Shown here: positions 33,767-45,257 of the stretch, one piece after another | Numbering within the stretch: position 1 is the stretch's first letter | Layout of the letters: every line of letters begins with the position of its first letter | Origin: Paracamarosporium sp. OC-R06-R3 | Lineage: Eukaryota; Ascomycota; Dothideomycetes; Pleosporales; Didymosphaeriaceae | Length of the DNA stretch: 64,000 nucleotides | Direction of reading: 5' to 3' | NCBI GenBank assembly: GCA_019828545.1 | Contig: JACVRA010000044.1 | Location: 434,001-498,000 of the forward strand | The notes under the pieces: model-generated | The model's database searches: none | The model's input: the letters and a program-made list of their open reading frames with translations, nothing else | Told to the model about the DNA's origin: nothing | Translations under genes and position numbers: made by a program

Positions 33767-34873
33767 TTACGCCTGCGCAGACAGAAACTCCTGGCTAAAA
33801 GGATAATCCGTGTAACCCTCTGCCTTCATAGGCAGATAGAAAGTATCACGGTTGTACTTGTTCAATTCAATGCCCTTCTCGAGGCGGAACACAAGGTCAG
33901 GAGTGCTGATGAAATAACGGCCGAAAACAACGACTACGTCCTTGCTAGGGTATTGCTTGTCGACGAGGGTGTGCGCCGAATCGGGCCTGAAGCCACCGGC
34001 GATGAGGACCGGGTTCCTGAACTCGTCCACGAAGGGCTCCAGCTGTTCGGCAGGGTTGGGGTCGACGTCAGCGTTGCCGTCGATGCGGGACTCAACGAGG
34101 TGGATGTAGGCGAGGTCGTTGAGGGAGTCGAGCTTCTTGATGATGTCCTTGAATTGCGGGAACGGATCGTCCATCTTCATCCCTTGGAAAGTGCTGAAGG
34201 GAGAAAGACGGATGCCGGTCTTCTTGGTACCGATGGCGTCAGCGACAGCCTTGGTTGCTTCGAAAGCGAAGCGCGAGCGGTTCTCTACAGAGCCGCCATA
34301 TGCGTCTGTGCGCTGGTTCACCTTGTCCTGAAGGAACTGGTCGATGAGGTAGCCGTTTGCACCGTGCAGCTCTACACCGTCGAAGCCAGCTTCAATAGCG
34401 TTCTTCGCGGCTTGTGCGTAGTCGCTAATGGTTTGCTTAACCTCCTCGGTGGTCATCTCTTTGGGTGTGGCGTAACCCTCACCTAGTGCGAGAGCACTGG
34501 AAGACCTGATGGTAATGCCCTCCTTTTCGGCCTGCGCGGGGTTGGCAACGCGGCCGAGCGCCCACAGTTGGACGTAGATGAAGCTGCCCTTCTTGTGCAC
34601 GGCTTCGGTAACCTTTTTCCATGATTCAATCTGCTCCTTGGTGTAGATGCCTGGCACATTGGCATATCCACCAGCTTGCTGAGAGATCAAGGTTGCTTCT
34701 GTGATAAGGAGGGTTCCAGGAACCGAAGCGCGTTGAGCATAGTAGTCTGCAACCATTGGGAGAGGCACGTGGTTTTCGTCGGCGCGAAATCGTGTAAGTG
34801 GGGCCATTGCCACCCGGTTGTTTAGCTGCAGTTCGCCCAACTTGAGGGGCTTGAAAAGTCTTGAGCTGGACAT
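33767..34873 (-). CDS. Old Yellow Enzyme family NADH:flavin oxidoreductase
   Basis: Single exon, 368 residues, ATG at 34873. The FMN-binding TIM-barrel starts LFKPLKLGELQLNNRVAMAP, with the PLTRFRA segment holding the flavin-tuning Thr. The substrate-binding triad lies in ELHGANGYLIDQF: His170, Asn173, Tyr175. NQRTDAYGGSVENRSRF and the C-terminal phosphate-binding FGRYF are intact. No signal or targeting peptide, so cytosolic. Length is shorter than yeast OYE1 (400) but normal for fungal homologues. Known chemistry: NAD(P)H-dependent reduction of activated C=C bonds; homologues act in stress response or in alkaloid and other metabolite pathways. No biosynthetic cluster is visible around it apart from the broken P450 2.5 kb away. 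A TATAAA lies 132 bp upstream. Confidence 0.95.
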   Translation of the reverse strand: MSSSRLFKPLKLGELQLNNRVAMAPLTRFRADENHVPLPMVADYYAQRASVPGTLLITEATLISQQAGGYANVPGIYTKEQIESWKKVTEAVHKKGSFIYVQLWALGRVANPAQAEKEGITIRSSSALALGEGYATPKEMTTEEVKQTISDYAQAAKNAIEAGFDGVELHGANGYLIDQFLQDKVNQRTDAYGGSVENRSRFAFEATKAVADAIGTKKTGIRLSPFSTFQGMKMDDPFPQFKDIIKKLDSLNDLAYIHLVESRIDGNADVDPNPAEQLEPFVDEFRNPVLIAGGFRPDSAHTLVDKQYPSKDVVVVFGRYFISTPDLVFRLEKGIELNKYNRDTFYLPMKAEGYTDYPFSQEFLSAQA

Positions 34874-34970
34874 GATGGCTGCGGTATGATGTGTCTTTGG
34901 ACTGTATCAAAGATAAGGTATTCAGGGGTATGCTGGAAGTGAATTGTTGCTGCTGTTGGTGTGAAAAGGG

Positions 34971-34996
34971 AAGTGGGAACAAGAAGTGGGAACAAG
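34971..34996. repeat. 13-bp perfect tandem duplication upstream of the OYE gene
   Basis: AAGTGGGAACAAG occurs twice in a row between the ATG and the TATA box of the Old Yellow Enzyme gene, probably in the 5' leader. Function unknown. Confidence 0.7.
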
Positions 34997-35004
34997 AGTT
35001 CTCA

Positions 35005-35010
35005 TTTATA
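35005..35010 (-). promoter_or_regulatory. TATA box of the Old Yellow Enzyme gene
   Basis: Minus-strand TATAAA lies 132 bp before the ATG. Position and sequence fit a core promoter; not otherwise verified. Confidence 0.4.
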
Positions 35011-37399
35011 CTCAAGCTGTCGTTTAGTTTATGCGACATTGTACGCTTCGGTCAATCTCGGCCTTAATTGTTCGACCGTATTTTTAATCGTGTCTTTGCT
35101 TCGTTTCAAAGCGCAAGACGATTGCGCTCGATGCTTCTTCGGCGTTAGTTAATGCCGACAGGGTTAATGCGATTGGCACATTTGTCAGCTGCAAAACAAG
35201 TGCCGATAGGCGACCACAAAAATTATTAAAAACCAAGAGCAGAATGCTAATCGGCGAATGAGTTGATAGTAATGACAGCTGAGATCAGCAAACGAGCATG
35301 TGCAAAGTTGTGGTACAAAGCCGTTGGGACAAGCTCCGATGTCTCCGTGGTGGCTGCAGGTAAGGATTTCTCATCTACACCATATTCTACATCGTATGCG
35401 TACATTGCTTTTCACTTGAAGCTTCCAAAGGCCAATCAGCAAGCGTGATTCTAGTGATTTGGGCGGCATGGAAGCCTCTTGGTCTTGTTTTGCTGTAGCG
35501 GAAGCGGAAGCTCCTAGGTCCGACCCCTGCAGGAAACGTGCTCGGCTATCCTCCAATATGTGGGGTAATAACATGCGATGTATTAAGTACTATATGCATC
35601 CGCGATAGATGCATGTCTACACATGTGTCGCCAACACAATTATGAATCGCACTGCAGGACGCCGAAGAGGTATATACAAGGACAGTCAGCACGTGGGATG
35701 TCTTACTAGTGAATGTGGCTTTTGGAGTGTGCAGAATTTCTGGAGACGGCGCGAATCCGGCCCACACCCTACCTGCCACGCAAAAGCTAACTATCGCCCA
35801 CCCAAGTGTTTGAGACGGATTACAAAGTCACTATATTCGCAGTGCCTCAGGCTCCGCCATAAGAAGAATCGCGCCAAGCTCTCAACGAGGTGATTGTCTC
35901 GCAAGGTTCTACCCTCTCGTACGAATCGTTCTCAAACGGACGCAGCTCACGTTCATGCTTACCAATTTTCATGCACCAGTTTGTAGTGAGAACACGCTGT
36001 TAGTGCGACATGGCAGAACTGCAGCATTTTCCAAGCCTGTTCATGACTTCTGCACTCTGACACCGTTTTGCACTCTTACACTATTCTGCACTCTTGGAGG
36101 GCGCACCATCAGCTTAGGCACGCTACTGATTGGAGCTAGCGTCGTCTTGCGTCTCACTTGACTCGAGTGGTCGAGCAACGGATTATTGATGATGCTTTGA
36201 TAGCTAATCAATGCCTGGTCTTGCAAAGTTGCACTTGATTCGACGAAAGCTGCGAGAGTATGGTGACAAACAGGCCATGGACAGCTGTTCAAAGGGTCAT
36301 GCAGCAATATTTGGCAGGGCTTCAACTAAAACGAGATAATTAAGAAGGGGTATGACGCTTAGTAGTCATACCGTATGGTGAATACGGAAGGGATTGTAAG
36401 AAACTACACGTCACTTCGCCGTGAACAGGTTCTCTGATGAATGCACCTTACTGCAGGTGTCGACTCAATAATAGAACACAGCTGAGAAGTCTGCTGATGT
36501 AGGATAGAACTCCTTAGCAAGATGTCCAGCTTCATCCTTTCACTCCCAGACGAGACAATGATTGACTCTATAGGCGTAGAATAAGTTTACTTATGGACCA
36601 TCATGAGTGGAAGGGCTGAATAGGGATTGTCGCCTTCCTCGCAAAGTCATTCTTCTGAACATAGAGAACGTAGTGCTGTAGGAACATGCTTTGCAAGTAG
36701 ACGCCGTAGTAGTCCTGTATCATGGGCGGAAAGAGAACTCATATGGCAGCTGATAACATGCGAAAAGCCACTATCTATTCAAATGAACGTGGCATGGTGC
36801 AGATGCCAAACTTGACCAGTACGAGAATTTCCTGCGCCGCTGTATGCGACCATCGCCCTGAAAGCTTACATCAAGCAAGTGAGATGCAAGCTCGTCACCA
36901 GGAAGAACGTCTGCATCGATCATTATAGTCATGGGATACTGCCGAAGGTCAGCGCTAGCCTTCGAGCGCGGCGCGGTCGTTGCGTCCTCTTGCACTCATT
37001 TCACATCAGCCACATAAAGTTTAATGCGGTACAGCGTCTGCTGTGTTCTCCAGACAACATCGGTGTGTTCAGATTGATGCATGTCTATTCGAATACTAAT
37101 TGGCTATTCCGCAGTTGATATGGGCGGGCCCTTTCTAAAACAATTCATCACACGGAAAGCATAACATCACGTAACCGCCGTATGATCAGATTCTGCTTGC
37201 CAAGATTTATCACCACAACACGGTGCAGAGCCCCACTTGTCTTTTCGCAGCAGATGCATTGGCCATCTCTGGAATGATAAGGATATAACACGACCGACAG
37301 AATATACACCCTACACAGCATAGAGGCTTAATGCATCATGGAGAACTTGCTTGTGCAGTGGTTACGATTAGAGACAATAATAATATTTATTCGTGCCGC

Positions 37400-38310
37400 T
37401 CAAGGTGCTGCTCAGCCATTTCCGTATCGAACAATTGAATCTAGAAGCAGTTGAAATACGTGTCGCGCGTCGATATGAGCCTCATCCGTTGGATCACTTC
37501 GATAGTATGCTCCCGCCGGATGCGCCTGTTCCTGTGGGGCGCGAAAAGGTGCATTTCGAGATTCTTGCAGGCCATCTTCTTGTTAGAGGGTTTAAATCGG
37601 TCTCTAATCAATATCATTCTGCACTCATGTTCTTGCTGCTCCAGCCTGAGTTGCTACAAGCTTTAGTCGATGAAGTTAGGTCCACATTTGGTTCATTCGA
37701 TGACATCGACGCAGACGCATTAGTCTCGTTGCCATTTTTGATCGCAGTCATGAACGAAACGCTTCGAATGACAGTGAATGTGGCGGCAATCATCTCACGC
37801 GAAAGCCCAGGTGCTACAGTGGACGGAAACTACATACCGAAAGGGGTACGTGTACATGGTACCAGCTGTCACAGTCAATCTATAAATCAACTAACGCTCC
37901 GATTCTCACAAGGTCATTATTCACTTTGCTCATTTTGCTTTCACCCGTAGCTCGTACTATTTTCATGACGGCCGATCGTTCCGACCCCAGCGTTGGCTCC
38001 CTAAAGAACATCCTTTATACGATGCGGTCTTCGAGAACGATGCTACCGAGTCTTTTCGTCCTTTTGGACACGGTCCGAGATCTGTGCGTTCAGTCGCTTT
38101 GAGATGACTAATCTTGGCTAATTAAGTGCGTAGTGTATCACCATGCCACAAGGTTTGCGTCAGTTGAGACTCTATCTAGCCAAGGTATTTTGGGCGCTAG
38201 ACGCAGAGCTTGTGCCCGGCCAAGACTTGGATTTCGATCGAGACTCTAGACTCTACGCGATATGGGAGAAACCCGGGTTGCATGTGCGGTTTCGTCCTGC
38301 GAATGCTTAG
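37400..38310 (+). pseudogene. Cytochrome P450 relic (C-terminal half only)
   Basis: The frame up to 37845 carries P450 features: LLQPELLQALVDEVRSTF, the helix-K ExxR in NETLRM, and VDGNYIPKG. An intact-looking intron (37846-37912, with ACTAAC) leads to SFRPQRWL and FRPFGHGPRS, the approach to the heme loop. The expected heme-ligand Cys is missing, and the frame closes at a TGA near 38107. Further matches resume in another frame (LYLAKVFWALDAELVPG to VRFRPANA, TAG at 38308-38310). The N-terminal half, about 290 residues including the membrane anchor, is absent, and the helix-I AGxET signature is degraded to RGFKSVS. All of this points to a decayed gene. The original substrate cannot be told. 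Confidence 0.75.
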
Positions 38311-40257
38311 AAGAGGCGTGGTTTTCTAGAGCACGCCCTGCTTTGAAATCAAACATACATGATCGGACAAGGAACATGTTAGGAAAACTCATGCGTTGAA
38401 GTAGAGCATGACACCGATGATAATACAGAGACATTTTCAGCGGTTATAGTCCGTGCCTCTGAAATAAGGCATCTCTCATACGAGCATATCGGTTTGGGCT
38501 AAAATCGTGTTATCGTTTCAATGAAGCCGTCACCTCGAATATAGTCCTACGCAAGTGTAAGCACTAATAACAGGGCCACATATAACCCCGCGGCGTTTTC
38601 TTATGTACCATAATACCTTGCCACGATATACTAGCTCTTTCACTTTAGTAGACTCCAGCGGCATCCTCTGTACAGTGGAGTAGATGCAGAATAGATTGGG
38701 ACCAGTATGGTTCTAATCCAACGGTCTCGACATCACGTTCTTGTGACTGTTAGTTCTGACTGCATCGTAGTCCAACGGTTAGGGTAGAGTTAAGCAAATT
38801 TTTCTAGCTGGGCTATAGATTGTTAACTTGTTTCTTGGACACTTAGTCTGCAAGCTGGTACGAATTAGATTTTAGCCCGAGCTGTGCTGATAGCGGCGAC
38901 GCTTTTTGAAGACTATGGATGGACTGTTGGCGCATCTGGCTTAGCATTCATCTCCCAAGGACAAGTAGTGTACCAACGCTGCTTCTGAGGGCCATTGTAA
39001 TCTCTGAATTTTCTACTTAAAGCAGAAGATGTTTGGCCGTATCACCCACGGAACGAGGCTGTTGCGTCCACCAACTCGCCCTTCCTTGAGCCTCACCCCC
39101 TAAATTTTGTGAGCATCCAAACTGATATAACTACCAAAAGAGCAAATAGATACTACAATTTTCCATATTCAATGTGGTTGGAAATTTGAGCCTTGCATAT
39201 ATACAAGCACAGCGTAGCCTTTCGACGTAAAGACCTCGTGATGGTAATTACGATTCACATAGAAGTCATTTCTTGTTCTTGGTACCTCATTGTATTCGAG
39301 CTACTGCAGGATCATGCGAAGGCAAGGCCCGACTTGTGGTCACCACGCAAAGTTCTGTAGCGTTGCGGAAATGATGAATGGCCGATGTGCCGCAAAGCTA
39401 GGTGAATTGAAAGCATTTGGGTCCTATGAAGACTCAGCCACCTTGCGGCACAGTACTGCAGTCGATTCAGCATGCTATATGCATGCCGTCTGCATGCCGC
39501 TATTGATCGTCGATCTTCATTGTATCTCGCTTCGTTTATTTGGGGTTTCTGACGTGAGCTGGCGAGAGGGTTGGATCTAGTAGGTGGAGCGAGTACTTTG
39601 CTCTGCTTTCTTGATAGGAATCTAGTAGGGAGGTACTATAGTGCCATGTAAAATGGTTGATTGAACTGATTAGGCAAATTGCCAGTAAAGTCTTTAGAGC
39701 AAGTCACGTGGATATCACGTGCAGTGATGACAACCTTGGAACACCACTATACCGCTTCGATATCGAGAGTTTTCTAGTAGATGCGCATTGAATAGGCTTA
39801 TAGAATGGCTGGAATATTACTTTAAATAATAATAAAAAAAGAACATATACAATTTACCTACAGCGATCGTGAACGGACAAAAGCATTGAGCTAGCAACGT
39901 CAGTCCTCCAGCGATCGAACGTCCTTTTTGACGTATGAACGTGCTCCACTGATACCCATTATATTACTCCTTGTAATAGAGTGTTAAATTGAACTAAGTC
40001 CGCATTCGCATGTGGCATGAAACACTTGAAACAAAGCTTGACGTCTCATTGACGGAGGAATCTCGACGCCCCACTTGGAGCAATAACCTACAAACATGCC
40101 TGACGCGTTTTCCGGGCCGCGTACTACACATACAGAGCTTCGCGAGCTACTGCTATAGGAGAAAAAAGCAGCGCATCGCCGCCGAAGTAGTCGCGATGTT
40201 TTCGTTCACACTGTTGACAGCGTCTTCCACTCGTTCCACTCATTCTCCAACATCAGT
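38311..40257. other. 1.9-kb AT-rich gene-free stretch
   Basis: Only short frames with many stops on both strands. An A/T-rich run lies near 39820-39850. The final part is the promoter of the GDSL esterase. No RNA gene or recognisable repeat. Confidence 0.5.
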
Positions 40258-41247
40258 ATGATTTCCATGCCTCGCGCCCTGGCTCTGGCAGCCGCTTTAA
40301 CTCTTCCGTTCTCCTCCGCCGCGAACACCTCTGGCGATGACACAAAGTACATGGTCGTCTTTGGCGACTCGTACTCTAGTACTGGTTTCTGGATCACGTC
40401 CGGGTACCCCTCGTCGAGCAACCCCATGGGAAATGGCGGATCCACAACCTCTGGCGGACTGAACTGGGCCGGCGTTGTGACCGAACAACTCAACACCTCC
40501 CTACTTCTTACCTACGACTTTGCTGTCTATGGCGCCACCGTCGATACGTCTCTCGTGAGAGGCAACACGCCCGATGTTCAGGAACAGGTCGGATACTTCA
40601 ATCAATACCTCGCCAGCAAACCTGATTATGCGCCCTGGACTTCCGATAATCTTCTCGTCGCGATTTGGATCGGTATCAACGACCTTGGCAATCCTTTCTG
40701 GGACGGCACTGCGGCGCCTATTGACAACGTCCTGGACGAATACTTCGATCTGGTGCAGAACTTGACGGATTCTGGTGTGAGCCAATTTGCTTTCCTTACT
40801 GTGCCGCCGTTTCAGAATGCGCCGAGCTTTCTACAGCAAGACACCGCGAGTTTGGAATCGGACATCTCGTCTTGGAACTCGGCTTTGAAGACGAGACTAA
40901 ATACATTCACGAGTGCGAATAGCGGTGTCAAGGCACAGATTGTGGAGACAGAAAAATCGTTCACTACGGCTTTGGAGAACCCATCGGAGTACGGTGCTAC
41001 AGATGCGACTTGCTCGAATGCGGATGGGACTACGTGCTTAGTAAGTTGACATCTCTTTGCAAACACCTAGCAAAAGTCTGCGATCGAGCTGTTGACTCGA
41101 ATTTCCATTTTTATCATGGATTGTTGAAAATGAATTCAGCGTATGCTGACTTGATCACAGTGGTATGACGGATATCATGCAGGACAAGCCATTCATAAAC
41201 TTGTTGCCAAAACGTTTGTGGACGCATTGACCGGATCTTTCTTCTAG
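40258..41247 (+). CDS. Secreted GDSL/SGNH esterase, CE16-like
   Basis: Two exons: 40258-41040 and 41161-41247, 289 residues, 120-bp intron (donor GTAAGT). Signal peptide MISMPRALALAAALTLPFSSAA. Block I is VFGDSYSSTG, with nucleophile Ser38. The GIND block reads IWIGINDLGNPFW, giving the oxyanion Asn. The second exon carries WYDGYHAG, giving Asp264 and His267, so the catalytic triad depends on the splice. The blocks and size fit carbohydrate esterase family 16 (acetylesterases on plant cell-wall oligosaccharides), but lipolytic SGNH enzymes share them. Several N-x-S/T sites. It is isolated, with gene-free flanks of 1.9 and 1.3 kb. Confidence 0.88.
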
Positions 41248-42547
41248 ATGTGGTAAAGAAGTTGTAAATGTGTTCAGTTCATGATGTAAAATTTCGTGTA
41301 TATATCTTCACGTATTCATATTTTGAGCATCGGCAGGTGCGCTTCGTCCAGTACCGTTCAAATTAGATTTTGGTTCCTCCAAAACAGTCCATGGCAATCA
41401 TATTGTTCATTACCTGCTCGCCACTGCTGCGAATGTTAGCACTACATTTTGACATCTTCTAATTAGCTGGCGAAAATTTATGATGACCTTAAGCACTAGG
41501 AGTAACATCTCGAAACAAAGTGAGTATACCCCGATTGATCATAAATCTCGTTAGAGCCAAAATTTCCCTGACCTAGTTTTGCAATGAACAAATTCCCTGC
41601 GTACCTCAATGCTGGCACTATTATCAGCGACCTAGAGTCGCCAATTGTAATTCGTCTCCAGGTTCATAAAGCCTTCTGCTTGAGACATTAATGATTTGGG
41701 TGCCTACAACCCATCGGAATGACCGAGCCAATGCTCAAGCTAGCTCAGCTCAAACGATTGAGGCATTTCATATGGCCATATAGGATGAGAACATCAAAGC
41801 AGAATGTAAATTAACACTCTGATTATGGCTGTAAGCCCAAGGTTGCCAATGCCCAAGCGACGATCTCGCTGTTTCAGTATTTCAAATGTTCTAGTAGTGT
41901 AACTGTCACGCTGCGCCTTCTTAGAGCATGGAAACAAGATATCCTTGCTACATGGGCGGATCCATTATCACCCGAGAAAGATCTACCATACATGCATACA
42001 TTTTGCCTGGATCGGGTCAGCTCACCGCGTCGAGTAAAGTAAGGTATCTTCAACGTGAATAGCGCCTTCGTGTCTCTCAGAAGCTGTAAAAGACGTTTGA
42101 TAGAAAACCGCAGGTGAAAGCATTGGCATTCAAGACTGTTTCTATTATTCTGCTTCAAGCACTCACAGAATAAAATAATTTAGAAATGAATAGAGTTACA
42201 TTTAAGTCGTAGTGTCTGGGTGGGATGAAATACAACCAAAATTCTCCAAAACTCGCCCCCAGAACACCTTTTTCAGGTGCAGATATAGGAAATTTTGCTA
42301 TTGTTCAAATCAAAGCGCATTTTAACGAAGAACCCATGGGGGCACCCATAACCTTCTCCTAATATATGGACCATATCCAACTTGACATCGAATCGGGTAA
42401 TCAAAAACAAGTGCGTCTGAGCTATTCATGGACCCCAGCATCGATCAAGCAAGGGTAATGGCCTGATACGTTCTGGATGGTATATTTGACGCTTAGGTAC
42501 CATCCTTACTCATCCGGAGATAAAAAGAACCCATCCAGTATTTCGAA
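41248..42547. other. Intergenic, between converging gene ends
   Basis: 1.3 kb of AT-rich sequence between the esterase (plus) and the F-box-like gene (minus). Nothing recognised. Confidence 0.5.
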
Positions 42548-43579
42548 TCAAGAGCCTGAATCATCCTCGATAATCTCACCATCATCTCCCCAGTCCATGT
42601 CTTCGGTCAGTCTCATGCGTTTTCCGGTTAGGACACCCCATGACCGCATTTCAAACCCTGGATTTGTGTGGGTCAGGATTCTTACGGTTTTGGGAGACTC
42701 CATTTGAGTCGCAAGGATTTTAACCTGATCTTCAATCTCCGGTCTCAGTATGTTGTAAAACCCACCTGGAGAGCCACAGAGCGAGGAGTGAGACTCTTTC
42801 CATTCCACCGGTAACTTTTTAAGTAGGCTGAGGTTGATGATCACCTCGTTTAAGCGCAGTTTGGTATCGTGGTGGCTAGTTCTCAGACTATCCGTGCACA
42901 TGCTGAGCATACGTAGTCGAAGACGCCTTAATGTGGTAAGAAGAGCGCCGATATTTGGGCAAATGTGATGTGTATCATGTTGCTTGTCGTTTCGATGCGG
43001 GGTCCAACCAATGCCGCAAAGGTCTAGTTCCAGAACCGTCAAGTTGTTCAGTGAAAATAAAGATTTTAACGTGGACGTGGAGACATAATAGTGGCGGAAT
43101 TGGCGAGGAAGAAGAGGATGGTGTTCTCTTATGACTCGGATACGCAGTTCCCGCAACTTTCGAGATTCTTTGGTTGTATTGACAAGTTGGGTAAGATCGT
43201 TGTCCAAGACTGTTTGCCAATCTGCGATTACCTCACGTTCGTGATTGCTATCCCAATTTACACGCAAATCATCCGGATCCTGAGAGTAGTAGCATGGAGG
43301 GTCCGGAATAGAGCCCCAATCTTCGAATCCTTTCAGGTCGACTTCCAGAGTTTCCAGATTGTCTTTGATCAGAGACAGATTCTTCTCCACATCTTGAGAA
43401 GACATCAAACGTCGTAGGGGCTTTTGAGGAAGTCGGAGGACCTTGAAGAATGTAGTACAAGCAAATCTGAACCATGGCTTGCAAATTGTGAGGCGTCCTA
43501 AGTCCTCACGAAAATAAGACGGGCCCACGTAGTCTATAATCTGTATCAAAATCTCTGGAGGCAATTGCAGAAGTGGCAT
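42548..43579 (-). CDS. F-box-like protein
   Basis: Single exon, 343 residues, ATG at 43579. The N-terminus MPLLQLPPEILIQIIDYV and the following FREDLGRLTICKPWFRFACTTFF fit an F-box, the Skp1-binding motif of SCF ubiquitin ligases. The rest contains leucine-rich-repeat-like segments (LKSLFSLNNLTVLELDLCGIG, LLTTLRRLRLRML), as in many fungal F-box proteins, and an acidic C-terminus. The substrate is unknown. The family is large and variable in fungi; it could also be a degenerate F-box protein without SCF activity. Confidence 0.65.
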   Translation of the reverse strand: MPLLQLPPEILIQIIDYVGPSYFREDLGRLTICKPWFRFACTTFFKVLRLPQKPLRRLMSSQDVEKNLSLIKDNLETLEVDLKGFEDWGSIPDPPCYYSQDPDDLRVNWDSNHEREVIADWQTVLDNDLTQLVNTTKESRKLRELRIRVIREHHPLLPRQFRHYYVSTSTLKSLFSLNNLTVLELDLCGIGWTPHRNDKQHDTHHICPNIGALLTTLRRLRLRMLSMCTDSLRTSHHDTKLRLNEVIINLSLLKKLPVEWKESHSSLCGSPGGFYNILRPEIEDQVKILATQMESPKTVRILTHTNPGFEMRSWGVLTGKRMRLTEDMDWGDDGEIIEDDSGS

Positions 43580-44147
43580 GGCGCGTAGTGAAAATCGAGT
43601 AACGTCCGCAGTATTGGTGTATCTGAATCAAGGAATCTTGAGCGTCTTCCAGTAAGTTTTAGAAGAGAAGGAGAGATGTAGAGACAACGACAACAGGGTA
43701 AGAAGTTCCGGTTGTTTGGTGCGGAGTTGTGACGCAGATGCGACGTGTGGGAGGAGGTGGGGTGCCTTCGGACTCTGCCAATCCCATGGAACAACTTCGG
43801 AAATCCTCTTGGGCATCTGCCTTTTTGGCTTGGAATGTAGATTACCAGTTTATCAAATGTCTCATGTCGATGATATCTATCACATCCATTTTTATCAAAC
43901 TGTCTAATGCCTCGATGAATTGGGACCTATGCGTACCAAATCTTAGAAGCAATGTGCATTAAGATTGCACGGAGTCCTGCACAGCTCGTCAAGTTGTGCA
44001 GTTGAGACGAAATAAGGGAGCTAATGTTGTCTCATGGCACGAACAATTGTGACATTTCAGCAGCTCGAAAGTGGATCTTAGACCATGTTTTTTGACTAAG
44101 GGATCAGTGGACAAGTCTTTCTGTCCATTGGCAGCGTTGTCGCATGA
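43580..44147. other. Intergenic
   Basis: 568 bp between two minus-strand genes. Contains the F-box gene promoter and the downstream region of the GCIP-like gene. No supported frame or RNA. Confidence 0.5.
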
Positions 44148-45257
44148 TTATGCTGCATTCAGTGCATCTACCCACTTCCCTGACCACGCAGTGAACTCGT
44201 CATCTGTTTTCGTCCAACTCTGCTTCACCATACTAGCAGCATTCTTTGCCTCGCCGCAACACTTATCTAGTATTGACCTTGCTTCCTTCTCGTTGAGATC
44301 GTAGAAGGCGCTGGCCAAGTCGTCGACCTCCTCTGGTATCGACCTCAGTAACTTCATAAGCTCTTCTAGCGTCGCCATATGACGCCTCTGTGCCTCGTCA
44401 TTTGTCGCTCCCGTCGCAGCAGCATTCGGGAAGGTTTTCAATCTCCTCTTGATCAAGGCCTGATACAGCACACCCACCATCTTTAGCTTCTTCACGCTCT
44501 TGTCCAGAATCTGTTTCAGCTCTTTATCCTCTTTCCCAAGCTTGTTCGCCGCCCCAAAGATCTCGTCTTCATCCTCGAACCCACCATCGCTGCCCTCCGC
44601 CTCATCACCGTCCTCATCCACATCCTCACCCCACTCCTTCAACTCCTCCACAGCATCCAACAGCACACTCCTCCACTCCTCCGCCTTCTTGACGACCAAC
44701 CCCGCAATACCGCCATCGCAAAGCTTGATCAGCGCATCGCACGCCTCCCACACCACGCCCGTCGCAGCGAGGACATCTGCCCTCTCACTCTCGGTCGGGC
44801 CCTCGTCCTTCCTGTTCCCCTTCGCCGCCCCACCCCCATTTATCTGCACCGCCTCTCTCCTCTCCGCAAGCCTCAGCACCAACCCCACAACCTCCCCCCA
44901 GCTCCCCAGCAACCGCCGAACCTGGGCCTTAACCTCACCCTGCATCAGCACGCCGAGCCCACCCTCCGCAACCGCAGCACCCACAAGCCCCGTCAACGGC
45001 CCCGAACTCACATCCCCAATCTTTGTAATTATCGCCGAGGGCGTAAGCGGCGGCGTGAGCAGGAGCAGGGACAGCGTCGTAGTATGCGACTTGAGCAGCG
45101 TGGTGCAAGCCTCCAGGGCTTGAAGCGGGTTTGGCGGCGGGGGGATAGAAGCATCGGAAGGGTTTGTGGGAGCGAGGGAGGACTGGAAGTGAGCGAGGAG
45201 GGTTTGCGTTGTTTTCGAGAGGTCGATGAGGGTGCGGAGGTCGTTTGGTTTCGGCAT
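44148..45257 (-). CDS. GCIP / cyclin-D1-binding protein 1-like protein
   Basis: Single exon, 369 residues. I start at the ATG at 45257 (MPKPNDLRTLIDLSKTT), which begins the conserved part; an in-frame extension to 45404 lacks family-like sequence. The protein is almost entirely helical, with an acidic loop (EDVDEDGDEAEGSDGGFEDEDE) near residues 215-245. After it come KSVKKLKMVGVLYQALIKRRL and a C-terminal helical pair. This layout fits fungal proteins with the Grap2/cyclin-D-interacting (GCIP) domain. In animals the family binds cyclin D and HLH proteins; the fungal role is poorly known. Strong GC bias at the 5' end yields long antisense frames that are not genes. Confidence 0.65.
   Translation of the reverse strand: MPKPNDLRTLIDLSKTTQTLLAHFQSSLAPTNPSDASIPPPPNPLQALEACTTLLKSHTTTLSLLLLTPPLTPSAIITKIGDVSSGPLTGLVGAAVAEGGLGVLMQGEVKAQVRRLLGSWGEVVGLVLRLAERREAVQINGGGAAKGNRKDEGPTESERADVLAATGVVWEACDALIKLCDGGIAGLVVKKAEEWRSVLLDAVEELKEWGEDVDEDGDEAEGSDGGFEDEDEIFGAANKLGKEDKELKQILDKSVKKLKMVGVLYQALIKRRLKTFPNAAATGATNDEAQRRHMATLEELMKLLRSIPEEVDDLASAFYDLNEKEARSILDKCCGEAKNAASMVKQSWTKTDDEFTAWSGKWVDALNAA

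Larger units (their letters stand above)
34874..37399. other. 2.5-kb gene-poor stretch
   Basis: It begins with the Old Yellow Enzyme promoter, including a TATA box and a 13-bp tandem duplication (34971-34996). Further on are three near-identical TGCACTCT words at 36048-36098. Frames are short and unsupported. No RNA gene or transposon end was identified. Confidence 0.45.

Noticed and set aside
33767..38310. Secondary-metabolite gene cluster around the Old Yellow Enzyme and P450
   Set aside because: No backbone enzyme (PKS, NRPS, terpene or DMAT synthase) or pathway regulator is visible, and the P450 is broken.
44500..45123. 207-codon plus-strand Ser/Pro-rich frame
   Set aside because: Antisense shadow of the GC-biased 5' half of the GCIP-like gene; no domain or start context.
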